A stretch of 64,000 nt of DNA, from the NCBI GenBank assembly GCA_030052745.1, contig JANBVO010000002.1, positions 310,001 through 374,000 on the forward strand. Reading direction: 5' to 3'. Origin of the DNA: Pleurostoma richardsiae. Lineage: Eukaryota; Ascomycota; Sordariomycetes; Calosphaeriales; Pleurostomataceae. Shown here piece by piece: positions 21,237 to 32,000 of the stretch (position 1 is the first letter of the stretch; every line of letters starts with the position of its first letter). The notes below the pieces were generated by a model, which worked only from the letters and a program-made list of their open reading frames with translations, ran no database searches and had not been told where the DNA came from. The position numbers and the translations under genes are program-made.

Positions 21237-21906
21237 ATGTCTTCGACTCCTCCCGCATCTTGGCTCAGCTCCGGCACCCTTTCTGCCTTTCCCAGCGCTC
21301 CTGCAACGCAGCCACCCCCGGTGCCGATAGGAACCTCAGCCACAAGGACGCCTGACACTTCCTCTTCGGGCAACGGGTTCGGCAACGAGCTCCAGTGCAT
21401 CAAGCAATGGTTCGCTGCCCTGGGGGACGCCGAACGCGCGGCGGCGTTCGCCTACCTGGCGGAGCTTCCGACGAGGAGGGAGATCGGGCCGCTTATCCAA
21501 CGACTGCAGGACCGAGAGCGCAGGATGATCCTGCGCAAGCAGGAGAGGCTCGAGCAGCAGGGCGACGCCAGCAAGCCTGCCCTCCCGCCTTTCCCCCGAG
21601 ACTGCAAAGACCCGGCGTGGCTTTCTAGGTGGCTGCGGACCCTGAGGCTCCACAAGTACGAGCAGTGCCTGTCTGGCCTGCGGCCGCCGGACCTCATCAA
21701 CCTGGAAGACGAGGATTTCAAGAGACTGGGTGTCGACACGGTGGGCGCGAGGAACAAACTCCTTCATGTGAGTGAGTGCATGCGCGGATACACGCGAGTA
21801 CATTGGTCCTGACACGCTTTGGGCAACAAAACAGGTATTGAGTGTTGCTCGCCGTGAGTTAGAGGCCGAAGACGAGAGGGAACAGAATGGTCCGCAGCTT
21901 CGATGA
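21237..21906 (+). CDS. Small Vts1/Smaug-like SAM-domain protein
   Basis: Predicted 200-residue protein from exons 21237-21767 and 21835-21906. The first 50 residues are Ser/Thr/Pro-rich. A helical segment (CIKQWFAALGDAERAAAFAYLAELP) resembles the PHAT-like region that precedes SAM in Smaug/Vts1 proteins. The SAM domain follows: PAWLSRWLRTLRLHKYEQ through LINLEDEDFKRLGVDTVGARNKLLHVL. The LRLHKY and GAR(N)K stretches match the RNA-hairpin-binding SAM of Vts1, although the usual second Arg of GARRK is Asn here. Vts1/Smaug bind stem-loops in mRNA and recruit deadenylation. Full Vts1 proteins are several hundred residues long, so this is a reduced version or a paralogue. The second exon is needed to complete the last SAM helix. 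Function is inferred. Confidence 0.75.
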
Positions 21907-22279
21907 GGCGAGACTATGAGGGTACTGCGAATTCTTTGCGTCGGTGACCTGCCATAGTCACCACCGTCGTGACCTTCCAAGACTGCTGGCCCGTCATGGT
22001 CGTCACCGGTTGGACAAGACTTCATGAGTTCAGACGGACGGCGTTATTCTTATTGATATCTTCTTCAGTCAGAATCTCGGTCTAGGCTTGATTTGAGTGG
22101 ACTGTGGTTTGTTTCCAAGGCCAGAGAGCCGTTAGAACGGAAGCATTGTGAACGACTTCTAATTGCCTATATAAGCAACAGCAGGCCTACTACATTTTCA
22201 CCATGATGAGAGCTGCTACTAGCTGAATGGACCGAGTGAATCATACGTCCCGTCTATCCGGCTTCTATCACGCCGTACC
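21907..22279. other. Convergent intergenic region
   Basis: 373 bp between two 3' ends. A TATATAAG at about 22170 is not near any annotated start. No gene was recognised. Confidence 0.45.
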
Positions 22280-22999
22280 CTACACCCCACTAGACTCGAC
22301 TGCATCCGCCATCTCCCCGAGCGTGTTGAACTTCCAGTCGAAGACCTCGTGATCGCGATTACCCATCACCGCCCCGGGCCTGACAATCCAGCTTGACTTA
22401 ATCCCTGCCGCCCTAGCCGGATGGTGGTCATGGAACTGACTCTGGGCAGTCTGCAGTACCTGGTGCTTCTCCACCCCGAACTTCTCCTTCACCTTCTCGA
22501 GCATGTGCTCAAAGTTTCGGGGATCGGGCTTGTAAGAGCCGACGTCCTCGGCCGTGACGATAAGGTCGAAAGGGACGCCCTGCAACGGCCCGGCGTTGGT
22601 GGCGGCGAAGGACTGGCGGTCCACGTTGGACAGGACGACCAGCTTGTAGTGCTTCGCGAGCCGGCGAAGCGCATCGACGGTGTCCGGGAACGCCGGCCAC
22701 TTGCCCACCGACTGGCCGAACGCCCTGGACTCGTCCGCGGACGGACTGGCCAGCCCCAGACGGGCGGCAATGCGGGGGTGTATGGCCGTGAGGACCTCGG
22801 AATACCGCATGCCAGGCGCTTCCTTCTGCTGCTCTGGCTCGAGCTCGTAGATGAGCTCGAGGAGTTGCTGGCGCGAGTACGAGACCGACTTATTGGTCTC
22901 GAGCAGGGGCTGGAGCGCGGCTAGCATCCCCCCTTCCCAATCAATCAGCGTCCCGTAGACGTCGAAGCACAGCAACCTGAAGTCCGACAGCTTTGCCAT
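22280..22999 (-). CDS. Haloacid dehalogenase type II-like HAD hydrolase
   Basis: Intronless 239-residue protein of the HAD superfamily. Motif I is FDVYGTLIDWEGG near the N-terminus, where the first Asp would be the nucleophile. Motif II is VVLSNVDR, and the Lys region is DVGSYKPDPRNF. The late QSQFHDHHPARAAGIKSSWIVRP fits the 2-haloacid dehalogenase/phosphoglycolate-like subgroup, which has a helical cap after motif I. Members hydrolyse C-halogen or phosphoester bonds; the real substrate in fungi is generally unknown. Start chosen at MAKLSDFRLL, which places motif I at the usual distance from the N-terminus. There is no targeting peptide, so it should be cytosolic. Confidence 0.88.
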   Translation of the reverse strand: MAKLSDFRLLCFDVYGTLIDWEGGMLAALQPLLETNKSVSYSRQQLLELIYELEPEQQKEAPGMRYSEVLTAIHPRIAARLGLASPSADESRAFGQSVGKWPAFPDTVDALRRLAKHYKLVVLSNVDRQSFAATNAGPLQGVPFDLIVTAEDVGSYKPDPRNFEHMLEKVKEKFGVEKHQVLQTAQSQFHDHHPARAAGIKSSWIVRPGAVMGNRDHEVFDWKFNTLGEMADAVESSGV

Positions 23000-23559
23000 C
23001 TCGTCTTTGTAGCTGCAGCACTCGCGTTTCTTCCTGCCGCAAATGCGAGTCCTCCGTGGAACGTTATGTCTCTGTAGGCCCTCAATGAAGTCCACGTGGA
23101 TCCGGGATACTGGTCAATGTTCGTTGGGCCTCATGCCGCGGAGACGGCAGCTTTCCGTCGGGAACTTTCTACCAAGGTTCAGTCGGCGCCCAGTAGGGCC
23201 GGGCCGGTAGTGGGACCGGCCCGGCAAGCTCAGCCGGCCGAGTCGGCTTCCACCCGCCGAAGCGTACCATCTGACGATCAAATCAAGCACAGCTGTGACG
23301 ATGAGGCAACACGCTATGATGTTCACTCACAATGTCAGGGGTAATAAGTACGCCATCATCATCGGCGCTAGATCGTGTATGCCTCCTTCGCTAAGTATAT
23401 CGCGGTGAGGACCTTCCCAGGATAATGCCATGTCACTTACGAAAACATTTCTCAAGAACTTTGAAGGTTAAGCGAAGCAATAACTCCATTAACTCCTAGT
23501 TGTTGTCCCACTCGGGACGCTACGTGCTGGCAATCTACCTGTCCATCAACTTCTCCCCC
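23000..23559. promoter_or_regulatory. Upstream region of the HAD gene with a strong hairpin
   Basis: 560 bp between the HAD start and the 3' end of the coiled-coil gene. An 11-bp perfect inverted repeat (GCCGGGCCGGT at 23198-23208 and its complement at 23215-23225, loop AGTGGG) would form a very stable hairpin. It lies about 200 bp upstream of the HAD start codon. No gene was recognised. Confidence 0.45.
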
Positions 23560-25815
23560 TTAGAGAGGCGGATTTTGGCGGAGAGCAAAGGTCTCCAGCC
23601 GAAGAGCGAGACCGGAGAGGAAGTCGGGGTCGCCTTTGTTCTTGTCCGCCACCTTCTTCAAAGCATCATGGAAGTCCTCGTTCATCTGCCCGGCCTTGGC
23701 CATTATCGCCGCCTTGATCAGCTCGAGGGCCGCGATGCTCGTCGAGAAGTGCGGGGCATCGCTGCTCTCCAACTCAGTCAGGCTGTCGATCAGGGTGTCA
23801 ACCTCCAGGACTGGGTCCCATTCAGGGTTGACTGCCAACCACTCGTCGTCCAGCAGCCGCCGAAGAATTGAGTTCTGGCGTTCCTTGAGGTCGAAGAAGG
23901 CCTCCGTTAGCTCGTCCCTCTTGGGAAGAAATCCCTCTTCCCCGGAGTTCTCGTCCGACATCCTCTTTGGTATCAGTGAGGAAAGAAGAGACGGATAGTT
24001 TCGAAGAAGAATAGTCCGCCCATCGGGCGTCTTCAACCGGCTGCCCCCGGAAGCGCGCAGCTTGCGGATCTGCCGCTCGGAAGCGGCGAGCTGCTCCGTG
24101 ACGTCGCGCAGCTGCGTCTTTGACGTGGTAGTGGCGGTCTCCTTCTCCCGCTCGTATTTGGCCAGCATCTGCTCCAGCTCGGCAATGCGCTCCTTGTCTT
24201 CGGTGCTGCTCTCGCCGCGAGTCGCGTTCGGTGTGTCGTTGGAACGCTCGAGAGTGCGGATCTTGTCGGACATGAATTCCACCTTCTCCTCCAGGGCGGC
24301 TTGCGCCGCGGCTCCTATCCGGGCTTTGCGAGTGGCATTGATTTCAATCTGGAGGAGATCCTCCTGCTTGTCTGCCAGCTGTTTCTCGAGCTCGCTGATG
24401 CGCTTGGCTGCTTCAAGCTGCTCTTGACTCTGGGCTCGCTTTCCTCGGGCGTCATCACTCTCCAAGCGCTTTTCAAGCTCGATGAGTGCAGCCTTGTGAG
24501 TCTTCTCGGCGCGCACAGCCTTGGCCTTTGCTTCCTGGAGCTGATCCAGGAGGTCATCGCGGGTCTTAGAATACTCCCGTTGTTTCTCCTGAAGATTATT
24601 GTAAGCCGCTTGGGCAGACTTGAGCTGTCTCTCCAGCCAAGCTTTTTCGGCCTCCATTTTCAGCACCTTCTCGTTCTCGCTGCCATTCTCCCGCAGCTCG
24701 CTCAAGAGCTGGCGGATCTTCTCGTCCCGCTCCGCCAGGGTCTCCCGCCACTTGGAGATTGCAGCCATCTCCCTGGCCAAGGCCGTATTCTCCCCCTTGC
24801 GCTGCTCGTCCCGCAGCCGCCGCCATGTCTCGAACGGCACGGGCTCTCCGCTCGCCCCGTGCTCCTCGTCCACGTAACACGCCCAGTCGACGAGGGCCTC
24901 CTCCTTCTGGCGCATGTCCTCGCGCGTGGCGTCGGAGACGTTGTCGTGCCCCAGAGCGGCGAGCAGGTCTGCCTGGAACTGCACACGCTCCTCCGGCATC
25001 TGCCGCTGATGGTGTCGGCGGTCAAGCGGATTCGGGAAACGGGCGAGGGAGCCGAGGAAGACCGAGTTGAAATGCTCGCTTCCGGCAACTAGCTTGGGGT
25101 CGTCGCCTTCCTCAGGCAGCTGACAGAAGAGCGGCGCCTCGATCAGGGGCTCGGGGCTCTGGCTCTCCTCGCGATTGAGTGAAATGACTGTGACCTGAGA
25201 GGCGGGGCTCTTGCTCCCAGAGGGTTCAGGGGATGGACTCGGGCTCGAGAACCGTTCGTATTCACGGCGATCAGGCTGCTGCCACACAATATCTGGGTTG
25301 AAAATTTCCCACTTTCCCTTCTCGGAATCGTCGCTGTCATCAACCTCGATGCTGGGCAAGATGGGGCCGACTGATTCGTCTTTCTCGGTATTCGCGGCGA
25401 AGCTGTCCTCTTCTGAGGAGGGAGTAAAGATTCGAGCGATGGTACCGAAGACAGAAGAATTCATGCTATCATCACTCCCCTTGGACGCGATGATTTCTTT
25501 AGACGGAGAGGATCTGTTGCTGCTATTGCCATGCTTGTCAATGGCGTCCGATGAGGCGGGTGACATGCCTTCAGGGGTGCCAGGGTCGCGGCCTGAGATC
25601 AGGGGCATAGTGTGCTCCTCACCTTCTCTGTCCCTCGCTTGTTCACTTCCGCCACTTTCTCTCAGAGGACCCTCCTGTCCTGGACCATCCTTGGGTGGAG
25701 TGTCGGTCTTGAGAGCTAGATCCGCCTCAAAAGTAGAGGTGGGTACATGAAGCAGCTGCGAGTTACTCCGAGCGCCAGATGAAGTGTTGCTCCCGTCCTG
25801 CAGTGAGTCAGACAT
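23560..25815 (-). CDS. Large coiled-coil protein, function unknown
   Basis: Intronless 751-residue protein. Residues 1-240 are acidic, Ser/Pro-rich and likely disordered. A short ordered region (HFNSVFLGSLARFPNPLDRR) precedes a long heptad-rich coiled coil of roughly 330 residues (from about 300 to 610), rich in Glu/Lys/Gln with many RELEK/QLEAAK-type repeats. The C-terminal 140 residues are compact and helical (LLRNYPSLLSSL, ERQNSILRRLLDDEWLAVNPEWDPVLEVDTLID, then DPDFLSGLALRLETFALRQ). This overall plan suggests a structural or scaffold protein such as those of spindle poles, septal pores or endocytic sites, but I recognise no named family. A TATA-like run lies near 26005 on the coding strand side. 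Confidence 0.75.
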   Translation of the reverse strand: MSDSLQDGSNTSSGARSNSQLLHVPTSTFEADLALKTDTPPKDGPGQEGPLRESGGSEQARDREGEEHTMPLISGRDPGTPEGMSPASSDAIDKHGNSSNRSSPSKEIIASKGSDDSMNSSVFGTIARIFTPSSEEDSFAANTEKDESVGPILPSIEVDDSDDSEKGKWEIFNPDIVWQQPDRREYERFSSPSPSPEPSGSKSPASQVTVISLNREESQSPEPLIEAPLFCQLPEEGDDPKLVAGSEHFNSVFLGSLARFPNPLDRRHHQRQMPEERVQFQADLLAALGHDNVSDATREDMRQKEEALVDWACYVDEEHGASGEPVPFETWRRLRDEQRKGENTALAREMAAISKWRETLAERDEKIRQLLSELRENGSENEKVLKMEAEKAWLERQLKSAQAAYNNLQEKQREYSKTRDDLLDQLQEAKAKAVRAEKTHKAALIELEKRLESDDARGKRAQSQEQLEAAKRISELEKQLADKQEDLLQIEINATRKARIGAAAQAALEEKVEFMSDKIRTLERSNDTPNATRGESSTEDKERIAELEQMLAKYEREKETATTTSKTQLRDVTEQLAASERQIRKLRASGGSRLKTPDGRTILLRNYPSLLSSLIPKRMSDENSGEEGFLPKRDELTEAFFDLKERQNSILRRLLDDEWLAVNPEWDPVLEVDTLIDSLTELESSDAPHFSTSIAALELIKAAIMAKAGQMNEDFHDALKKVADKNKGDPDFLSGLALRLETFALRQNPPL

Positions 25816-26587
25816 CTTGCCAGGGTACGTGTGAGAGTTTGTTTACTCAGCTGTTGTGAAATGGTGTCTGAAAGGGGTTGGGGTAAATGAAGGATGTGAG
25901 GAAAGTGCTTGATGTGATATGATGTTGGTTGCTAAGGTCAATAGAAGATCTCGACAGTTGTGACAAGCCTCTCGTGATTTTGGGAAGTGAGAGCCAAGTG
26001 GGTTATATATGCCGCTCCTAATTCAGCGCAACGACGTTCAGGACTGAACGTTGTCGAAGTTACAAAGAGGCTTGTCGTAACACTGGGGTTTGAAGGGCGC
26101 TCTGAGCCACATGCCTCCTTTGTGACTTTGTCCGCCCTACATAATGTGCCTCCAAATAGCAATGCGTTTCACTCTTCACAAAGATGAGAAATAAATGCCA
26201 TTGGACTAGTGGTGCCTTCAAACCGCTCAATGTCTTTTAGTTGTGGTGGTGGGATGAGTATTTGTTATGCACCCTCTCTGGATCCAATCTTCACCTTCCT
26301 TCTATTTCACGTACCTGACATACTTTGATACAGAAAGGGAACATATATTGACGTAGAGTCTACACAACTCTAGTGGGATACAGTCAAGAGCCCTTGGAAG
26401 CGAAGGCGGGGTTACGAAATAGCCATGATAAGTTGATCAGGAAACACATCGGGGAACAAGCTCTTTGTCTTATCGTCGAGAATGTCGCGATGTCTTCAAT
26501 CTAGAAATCGTAGATGGGACCTGCCACTGTGACCAAGTCCTGTCCAGAGCAGTCTCCGGAATAGCAATGACCATACCATCTAACAGA
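25816..26587. promoter_or_regulatory. Upstream region of the coiled-coil gene
   Basis: 772 bp between the coiled-coil start and the 3' end of the TPR-like gene. A TATATA-type element lies at about 26004-26012, some 190 bp from the start. Nothing else was recognised. Confidence 0.4.
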
Positions 26588-27217
26588 TCACTCATTGCTC
26601 TCCTTACTATCCCACGACCTCCCTCTCACACTCCTCAGCGCTGGCCTCCCATCCACGATATCCACGATCCTCCCCGTGCCGTCCCTCAACAAATGCCAGT
26701 CCAACGCCTCCTCCCGCACCAGCTCCTCCTCCTCCACCGCCGGCAGCCCACAATGCACTCTCACACTCTCTCTGCGCAGCTCCTCCTGCCTCTCCTCCTC
26801 GTCCTCCCTCCGCTCCCTCTCCATCTCCCGCAGGCACCGCCCCGTCAGATCCTCCAGCCCGCCCCCACCCCCCTTCAGCGCGAGCGCGCTCGCCCCCCGC
26901 ACGTAGCACCCGTGTGCCAGGCGCCACATTCCCAGCGCCGCGAAGCAGTGGCCGCGGTGCAGCTGTGCCTTGGCGGCCAGGTCGTGCCGGCGGAAGACTG
27001 TCGCGGTCTCGAGGGCTGAGTTGGCGTCCACTAGGGCGGTCTCACAACGGCGCCGAGAGGCAGTGGGCTTAATTGTGCCGAAGAGCGCGGCGTGGCACCG
27101 GAGGAGATCGCGGTTCACGGAAGAGGTGATGGCGGCCACATCGGAGTGGGACAGGCGCAAGGGGCAGGGAGTGACTGCGCTGTATAGGGCCAGAGCGGAG
27201 CTAGGCGGAGTGACCAT
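26588..27217 (-). CDS. Small TPR-like helical protein, function unknown
   Basis: Intronless 209-residue frame with strongly coding-like base use. The middle (about residues 40-110) reads as paired helices of tetratricopeptide type: CETALVDANSALETATVFRR, then DLAAKAQLHRGHCFAALGMWRLAHGCY. The Ala/Gly/Leu spacing fits TPR repeats. A charged Arg/Glu helix (MERERREDEEERQEELRRES) follows, and then a C-terminal tail. No catalytic motif is present. TPR proteins bind partner peptides, so an adaptor role is possible, but no family is recognised. Confidence 0.55.
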   Translation of the reverse strand: MVTPPSSALALYSAVTPCPLRLSHSDVAAITSSVNRDLLRCHAALFGTIKPTASRRRCETALVDANSALETATVFRRHDLAAKAQLHRGHCFAALGMWRLAHGCYVRGASALALKGGGGGLEDLTGRCLREMERERREDEEERQEELRRESVRVHCGLPAVEEEELVREEALDWHLLRDGTGRIVDIVDGRPALRSVRGRSWDSKESNE

Positions 27218-27919
27218 TTTGCCTGGGTCTGCCTATGGGCCTGATGAGGCTCCTATTCTTCCTGATGGGTCGAACTTGATCAGAAGCGACTGCAAAGTTA
27301 AGGTTGTGTAGTCAGGTAGGAGCTGATGGCGCTGCTGAAGCGATGGACGTGACACCTAGAGATGTCAAGCTGATTAAGTGGCTTTTGGACAGAAGCAGTG
27401 CCTGGAGAACAGGGTCATTGTCCATCTTTGGGAGATTCATTCTCAGCTGCAGGTTTGCAGGCGGACAATCGAAGGAACAAAGAATTGTGGCTCGACAAAG
27501 AAACAGGTCGACCGCGTCGCTTCATCTCAGGCTCTGAAACGGCAGGAAGATGTTGACACATAGCTTCTAAGAGGCATGGCCGCTTCAGAAATCCTGCCAT
27601 ATGGATAAAGAGATTGCTCTTGATTGACCTTCTTCTTTCTCTTTGAATTAGTGAACCATAGACGATGTTTGTTGTGTTCAGATCCGTAGAGTCATCATTG
27701 CGCGACGCCCGAGCTCCCAGAAACACGAGACCACCCTTGCAGGTTGTGGTGTGACCCGAGGCGCCCTTTTTCCTGTGAATGAACGCAATTCCATGAACCG
27801 ATAAACCTTAGACAAGTCATGAATATTGAGCCTGCTCATGCTATGCTCCCGCTTCTCTGGTAAATGTATCCTCCCTCCCTCCCTCCCAAAACAATATTGT
27901 ACACTGATGCATCGGTAAC
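27218..27919. other. Intergenic region
   Basis: 702 bp between the TPR-like gene start and the lipase 3' end. It contains a short CTCC microsatellite at about 27870-27887. No supported gene. Confidence 0.45.
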
Positions 27920-29073
27920 TTACAGCTTTTCCTTGGCTAACATATCCGCAATATCCAGGTAGAAGGCGACGGCGTTGAACCTAAGCAGGACGTTAGAATC
28001 AATCATTCTAAGGGCTTCAGATGTGAAGGTAGGGTAGCTCACATCTCTCGCTGCCCCATCCATCTCCTCAACGTCCATCTCAACTTATTCGTCCAGTTAA
28101 TCAGGTCCAGATGGTTCACCCCTAATAGCGTCCCCTTGTACGTCCCCCACCTCGCGCTCTGCACGCTGACTAGCCCGTCATTCGGCCCCTCGGCCTTCTC
28201 CACCACCTTGTGCGACAGCCGGAACGGGCTCAGCAGCGGCGGCTTGCGGAGCAGCATCGCACCGTACGAGAAGTACCGGACATCCGGGCTGTCGGGCGTC
28301 CGCGGGTTGAAATCCTCGGCCATATACCGCCGCGTCAGCTGGGAGAACGCTCCCGTGCCCAGGCCCGTCGTGCGCTCCCACAGGCGGTACACCCGCGGCA
28401 GATACGCCTCGCCGATCTCATCGAACAGGTAGTCGGCGAAGCCGGAGCCGTGGTGCGGCGTGGCGATGGTGACGAGGCTGCGCACGTCGACGCCGGGCGG
28501 GCGCAGCCGGCTGATCATGTAGCGGGCGTCGAGCCCGCCCATGGAGTGGGCGATGATGTTGACGCTCTCGCCGGCAGCACGGTGGGCGATCTCGTCGCTG
28601 AGCCGCGCGGCGCGCTCCTCGATGGTGCCGGAGGGGGGAACTGCCGCCGTGATGACGCGGGTGCCTTGCGCCTCCAGCGCGTCTTTGATGCCGTGCCAGT
28701 AGTGGATCGGCGGCAGGAGGGATCCCGCGAGCTTGAGCTCCGCGAAGCCGAGGAGGCCGTGCGCGAGCACCACGGGGTGCTTGGGAGTCTCTGGAACGTA
28801 TCAATGGCTGTGTCTCCTGCTGGATGAAGGGGAACCCCGAGCCGACATACCATAACTGTCTCGGAGGCTGGCATAATCGTCCGCTATCCTGCGTCCCAGG
28901 TCCTTGATCCTGGAGTCCACGTCGTCTCCCCGCGCGTCCTGAAGCCTTGCCGTGTGGCTGATACATCTGTTCGATAGGGTCGCGCGCTGATATGCTGAGA
29001 GCTGCCGGCTTGCCCCAGCAGCTCGGCGTCTCGCAAGACCGGCTGGTACGCGACCTATGGAGGACGCACTCAT
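27920..29073 (-). CDS. Alpha/beta-hydrolase lipase, Tgl2-like, probably mitochondrial
   Basis: Predicted 343-residue lipase from exons 29073-28851, 28790-28043 and 27980-27920. The N-terminus (MSASSIGRVPAGLARRRAAG and on) is Arg/Ala/Ser-rich without acidic residues, as in mitochondrial presequences. The fold begins HPVVLAHGLLGF (oxyanion region), then HYWHGIKDALEAQG. The nucleophile elbow is IIAHSMGGLDARY, with a Ser in A-H-S-M-G. Next come TIATPHHGS, EGPNDGLVSVQSA (catalytic Asp) and LLGVNHLDLINW (catalytic His). The last exon adds FNAVAFYLDIADMLAKEKL, common in fungal homologues. This matches the bacterial-like lipase group that includes yeast mitochondrial Tgl2, which acts on acylglycerols. 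An in-frame Met lies 26 codons upstream (29151), but the presequence reads better from 29073. Confidence 0.85.
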
Positions 29074-32000
29074 ATTCCGCCTTCTCCTCGTTCCATCAGG
29101 CGTCTCTGTGAATGGTCGATTATTATGGAGGAACGACAGCGAGATTCTCACTCGGTACCTAAGGGAACATACCCTGAAGTCTACTGTCGAGATACCTGCA
29201 GAGTACGAAGGGGCACTTGAGGCGGAGGAGAAACGACTTCTGAAAATGTCGTCACTGACGTCACTACTGTGTCTCGGGAAGTCGCGGCCAGAGAATTCCA
29301 GGGGCCCATTTTAGCGGCAGGTACAACTGCTACAACGGCACGGGCCCTGAAACCACCGATCTTATGCCTGAAAGGTCTTTAGCGTCTTGCTAAATCCAAC
29401 ATCACCATCGCGGGACATCGATTGAAGCACCTCAGTCTACGGATCTGCTCTTTTACGAGCCCGGTCTTCGCACCATCCCGCCTCAGACCAAGCTTGTCCT
29501 CGGCTGTTTGAGGCACCTGCTGCTTCGTCTCCGTGTACTACGGGTCTGCGTCCGGGTCTTGACCTTGAAGCCGGAGTATCCCGGTCTCAGCACTGAATCT
29601 ACAGCTCTGCGCTGCCCATTATGGCTGCGTGAGTGGCTCTGATACAAGTGCTTCGAACACCCCTGGGACGTTCCGTTTGAACGAGGGTGGAGATGACATT
29701 GTCCTCCGCATCTGTCTATAGCCAGCATAGAGCGGCCATCGACATCCAACGGTGTTACAGTGCCCAATTGCCCGCCCACTTATGCGATTTGATATCGCAG
29801 TTGTGCCTGAACACTTAGTAGAATGACGGCAGATTCAACATGCGAGATCTGCTTCTTGAGAGAGTATTGGCTGGAGCGCTAGGGACATGATGGTGTCTTG
29901 CCAAGGTGCCTAGCTGGCCAGCTGCCGGAAGCTGAAAGTTAGTGCTGACACCAATGGGAATAGCGGACGAATCTCCTTCAACGAGGCTGGGAGTTTCAGT
30001 GAGACTCGACAGCTTCGAGAATTTCGTGAACTGATTCGTTGGAAGCCAACGCCATGCCTTCCGTCGTTGTCGTTTCACGGCATCTTTGGCTCCATCCACC
30101 GTTGGCTTGATGCTGGGATTGTTCGACTGCCGTACAGGAGGGGTCTATTCACAACAGAGCTGGCTCCCTTACCTACCGTCGACCTTCCACAAAACTGTGC
30201 GTCAGACATCGTTTTGACTACCCGGTCATCAACCAGCAAGCTGTCCTGCATGGCATAGCGCCCCCTGCGGCGTCACTTGATGTTGACAGGTGTCGAAACT
30301 CATGGCACGGTAGCGGACATTGTACATGTGCATATGTTCTGCACAAGAAATGCCTCAATCTACGACCACGCATCAGCCTCCTTCAGCACTTGGAGGGACT
30401 GCCGTCCGTCGCCGCGGGACCGCGGGAAAACCGGCCCCCAAGCGCCCACCGCCCAAGGCTGCGCGGGCACGAGCATATCACCTGCAGCGGGAAGACGGCC
30501 ACAGCGGGGGCTCGGACGACAGGCCCCGGTTGATAGGCTGGAACCCACACCCCTCCAACAAAACCTCCCCTCCTTCTCTCCCCTTGACTGGATGGATGCA
30601 CTCCCTCGTCTGGGAGGCTTTTGGTCTTGTTAAGACCAGCCGGGTTGGCCGGAGACGTTCCACTGGACAGGAGAGAGTTTCTTCCATCCCCCTCCTGCGA
30701 AGGGGCTGTAGGCCCCGTTCTGCGCTCCCTTCCTTCTCACCGACTCGAACCCTGCCATCCGTCATGCACGAAGTGGTAGGCAATAGCCAATGCAGCTGGA
30801 GGTTGGAAGCCGGTTGGGGTCACGGCACGGCATTCTGCCCATTGGAGGGGCGGGTGACCGGGCGGTGCCCCAATCAAGATGAAACCCTGGGTCGCAGCGG
30901 CGCTTATCGTGCAGAAATCGCATGACACCAGCCGAGTCCACGCTTCTGTGCGTGTGCGGGTGCGTCCAGGACGCTCATAGCAAGATCGCTGCGTCTATCT
31001 TCCCGCGAAAATGACCATAGACGCGGCGATTCGATCGAGTAAGTGGACAACCTTGGACACTGTCCCCTGACCCCTGATCGAGGTAGCAACGGCCGTGGGC
31101 CCAAATGAACGCGGAAGCTGTTCCGTCGTTTCAACGTCGGCTATCGTCCGAGAGAGGAAGTCCCCCGCAGCAGATCGAGTCTGTTCTCGCGTGCTTCGGC
31201 AAGTCGGCCTAATCCACAAACCGTACAGTCAAAGGTTTGGCAGCCGTCCCCATCGTCACAGTTGCCGTAAAACCAACACGCTCCGGTGATTGAGAACCGA
31301 CAAGTGTCTGTTTCAAAGACTCCTGCTCTCTGATGCAACCCCCCTTGAAGGTGAGGGAAATGTCTGCTTCCATTCAGGTCGGTTGATCCCCAGAATAAGG
31401 CGCTCTCATACAGTGTCGGACAAGTGTCCGGTCCGTCATGCCCACTCCGTCCTGAGTACCAGTCCCTTCCCCCTTACAACTGCACGCCGGCGGCATCGTT
31501 GCCGATCGTCTAGGTTGCTAGCGATAAGCGCATCGCCTCATCCTTCATCGCCTGTCGTCTTTTGCGCAGCGCGTGAGTGGCTGCAGCCTTCTGCAATCCT
31601 TTGGAGGTGGGTTACACCTAGAATCCTCTTCAACTCGACCTGTCATTGGAGTCTAGATGGTCCAGTCTGCCCCTCCCCTTTGGCATGCAGTACCACTCAT
31701 AGTCAACTTCGAAGCCAGTCCGCCATGTCGAGGGTACACTCCAAATGGAGCCAGGAATGCAATGCTGCCGTGGCTAAAGTCGCTCATGCGGCGATAGACG
31801 AACTGGATTGGCCGAAAGTCCCATCAGCGTCTAAACCAACGGCAGTACCACACCGTTGGGAACCGGCCTGCGACCTTCCTATCTCCCCCATCATATGTCA
31901 CATACATTGGTTGCTCCGCCTGTTACTGTCTGGTCCCTGGCTGAGAGCTCTCTTCGCCGGCCAAGTGTGTCCGGCCATTTCCGCTCTGCCCGCAGCTGTC

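Noticed and set aside
22166-22176. TATATAAG element
   Set aside because: It lies between two 3' ends with no start codon in reach, so there is no reason to call a promoter.
30728-30752. tRNA-like T-arm (GGGTTCGAGTC on the minus strand)
   Set aside because: The flanking bases do not form a T stem, and no anticodon arm or acceptor stem is present.
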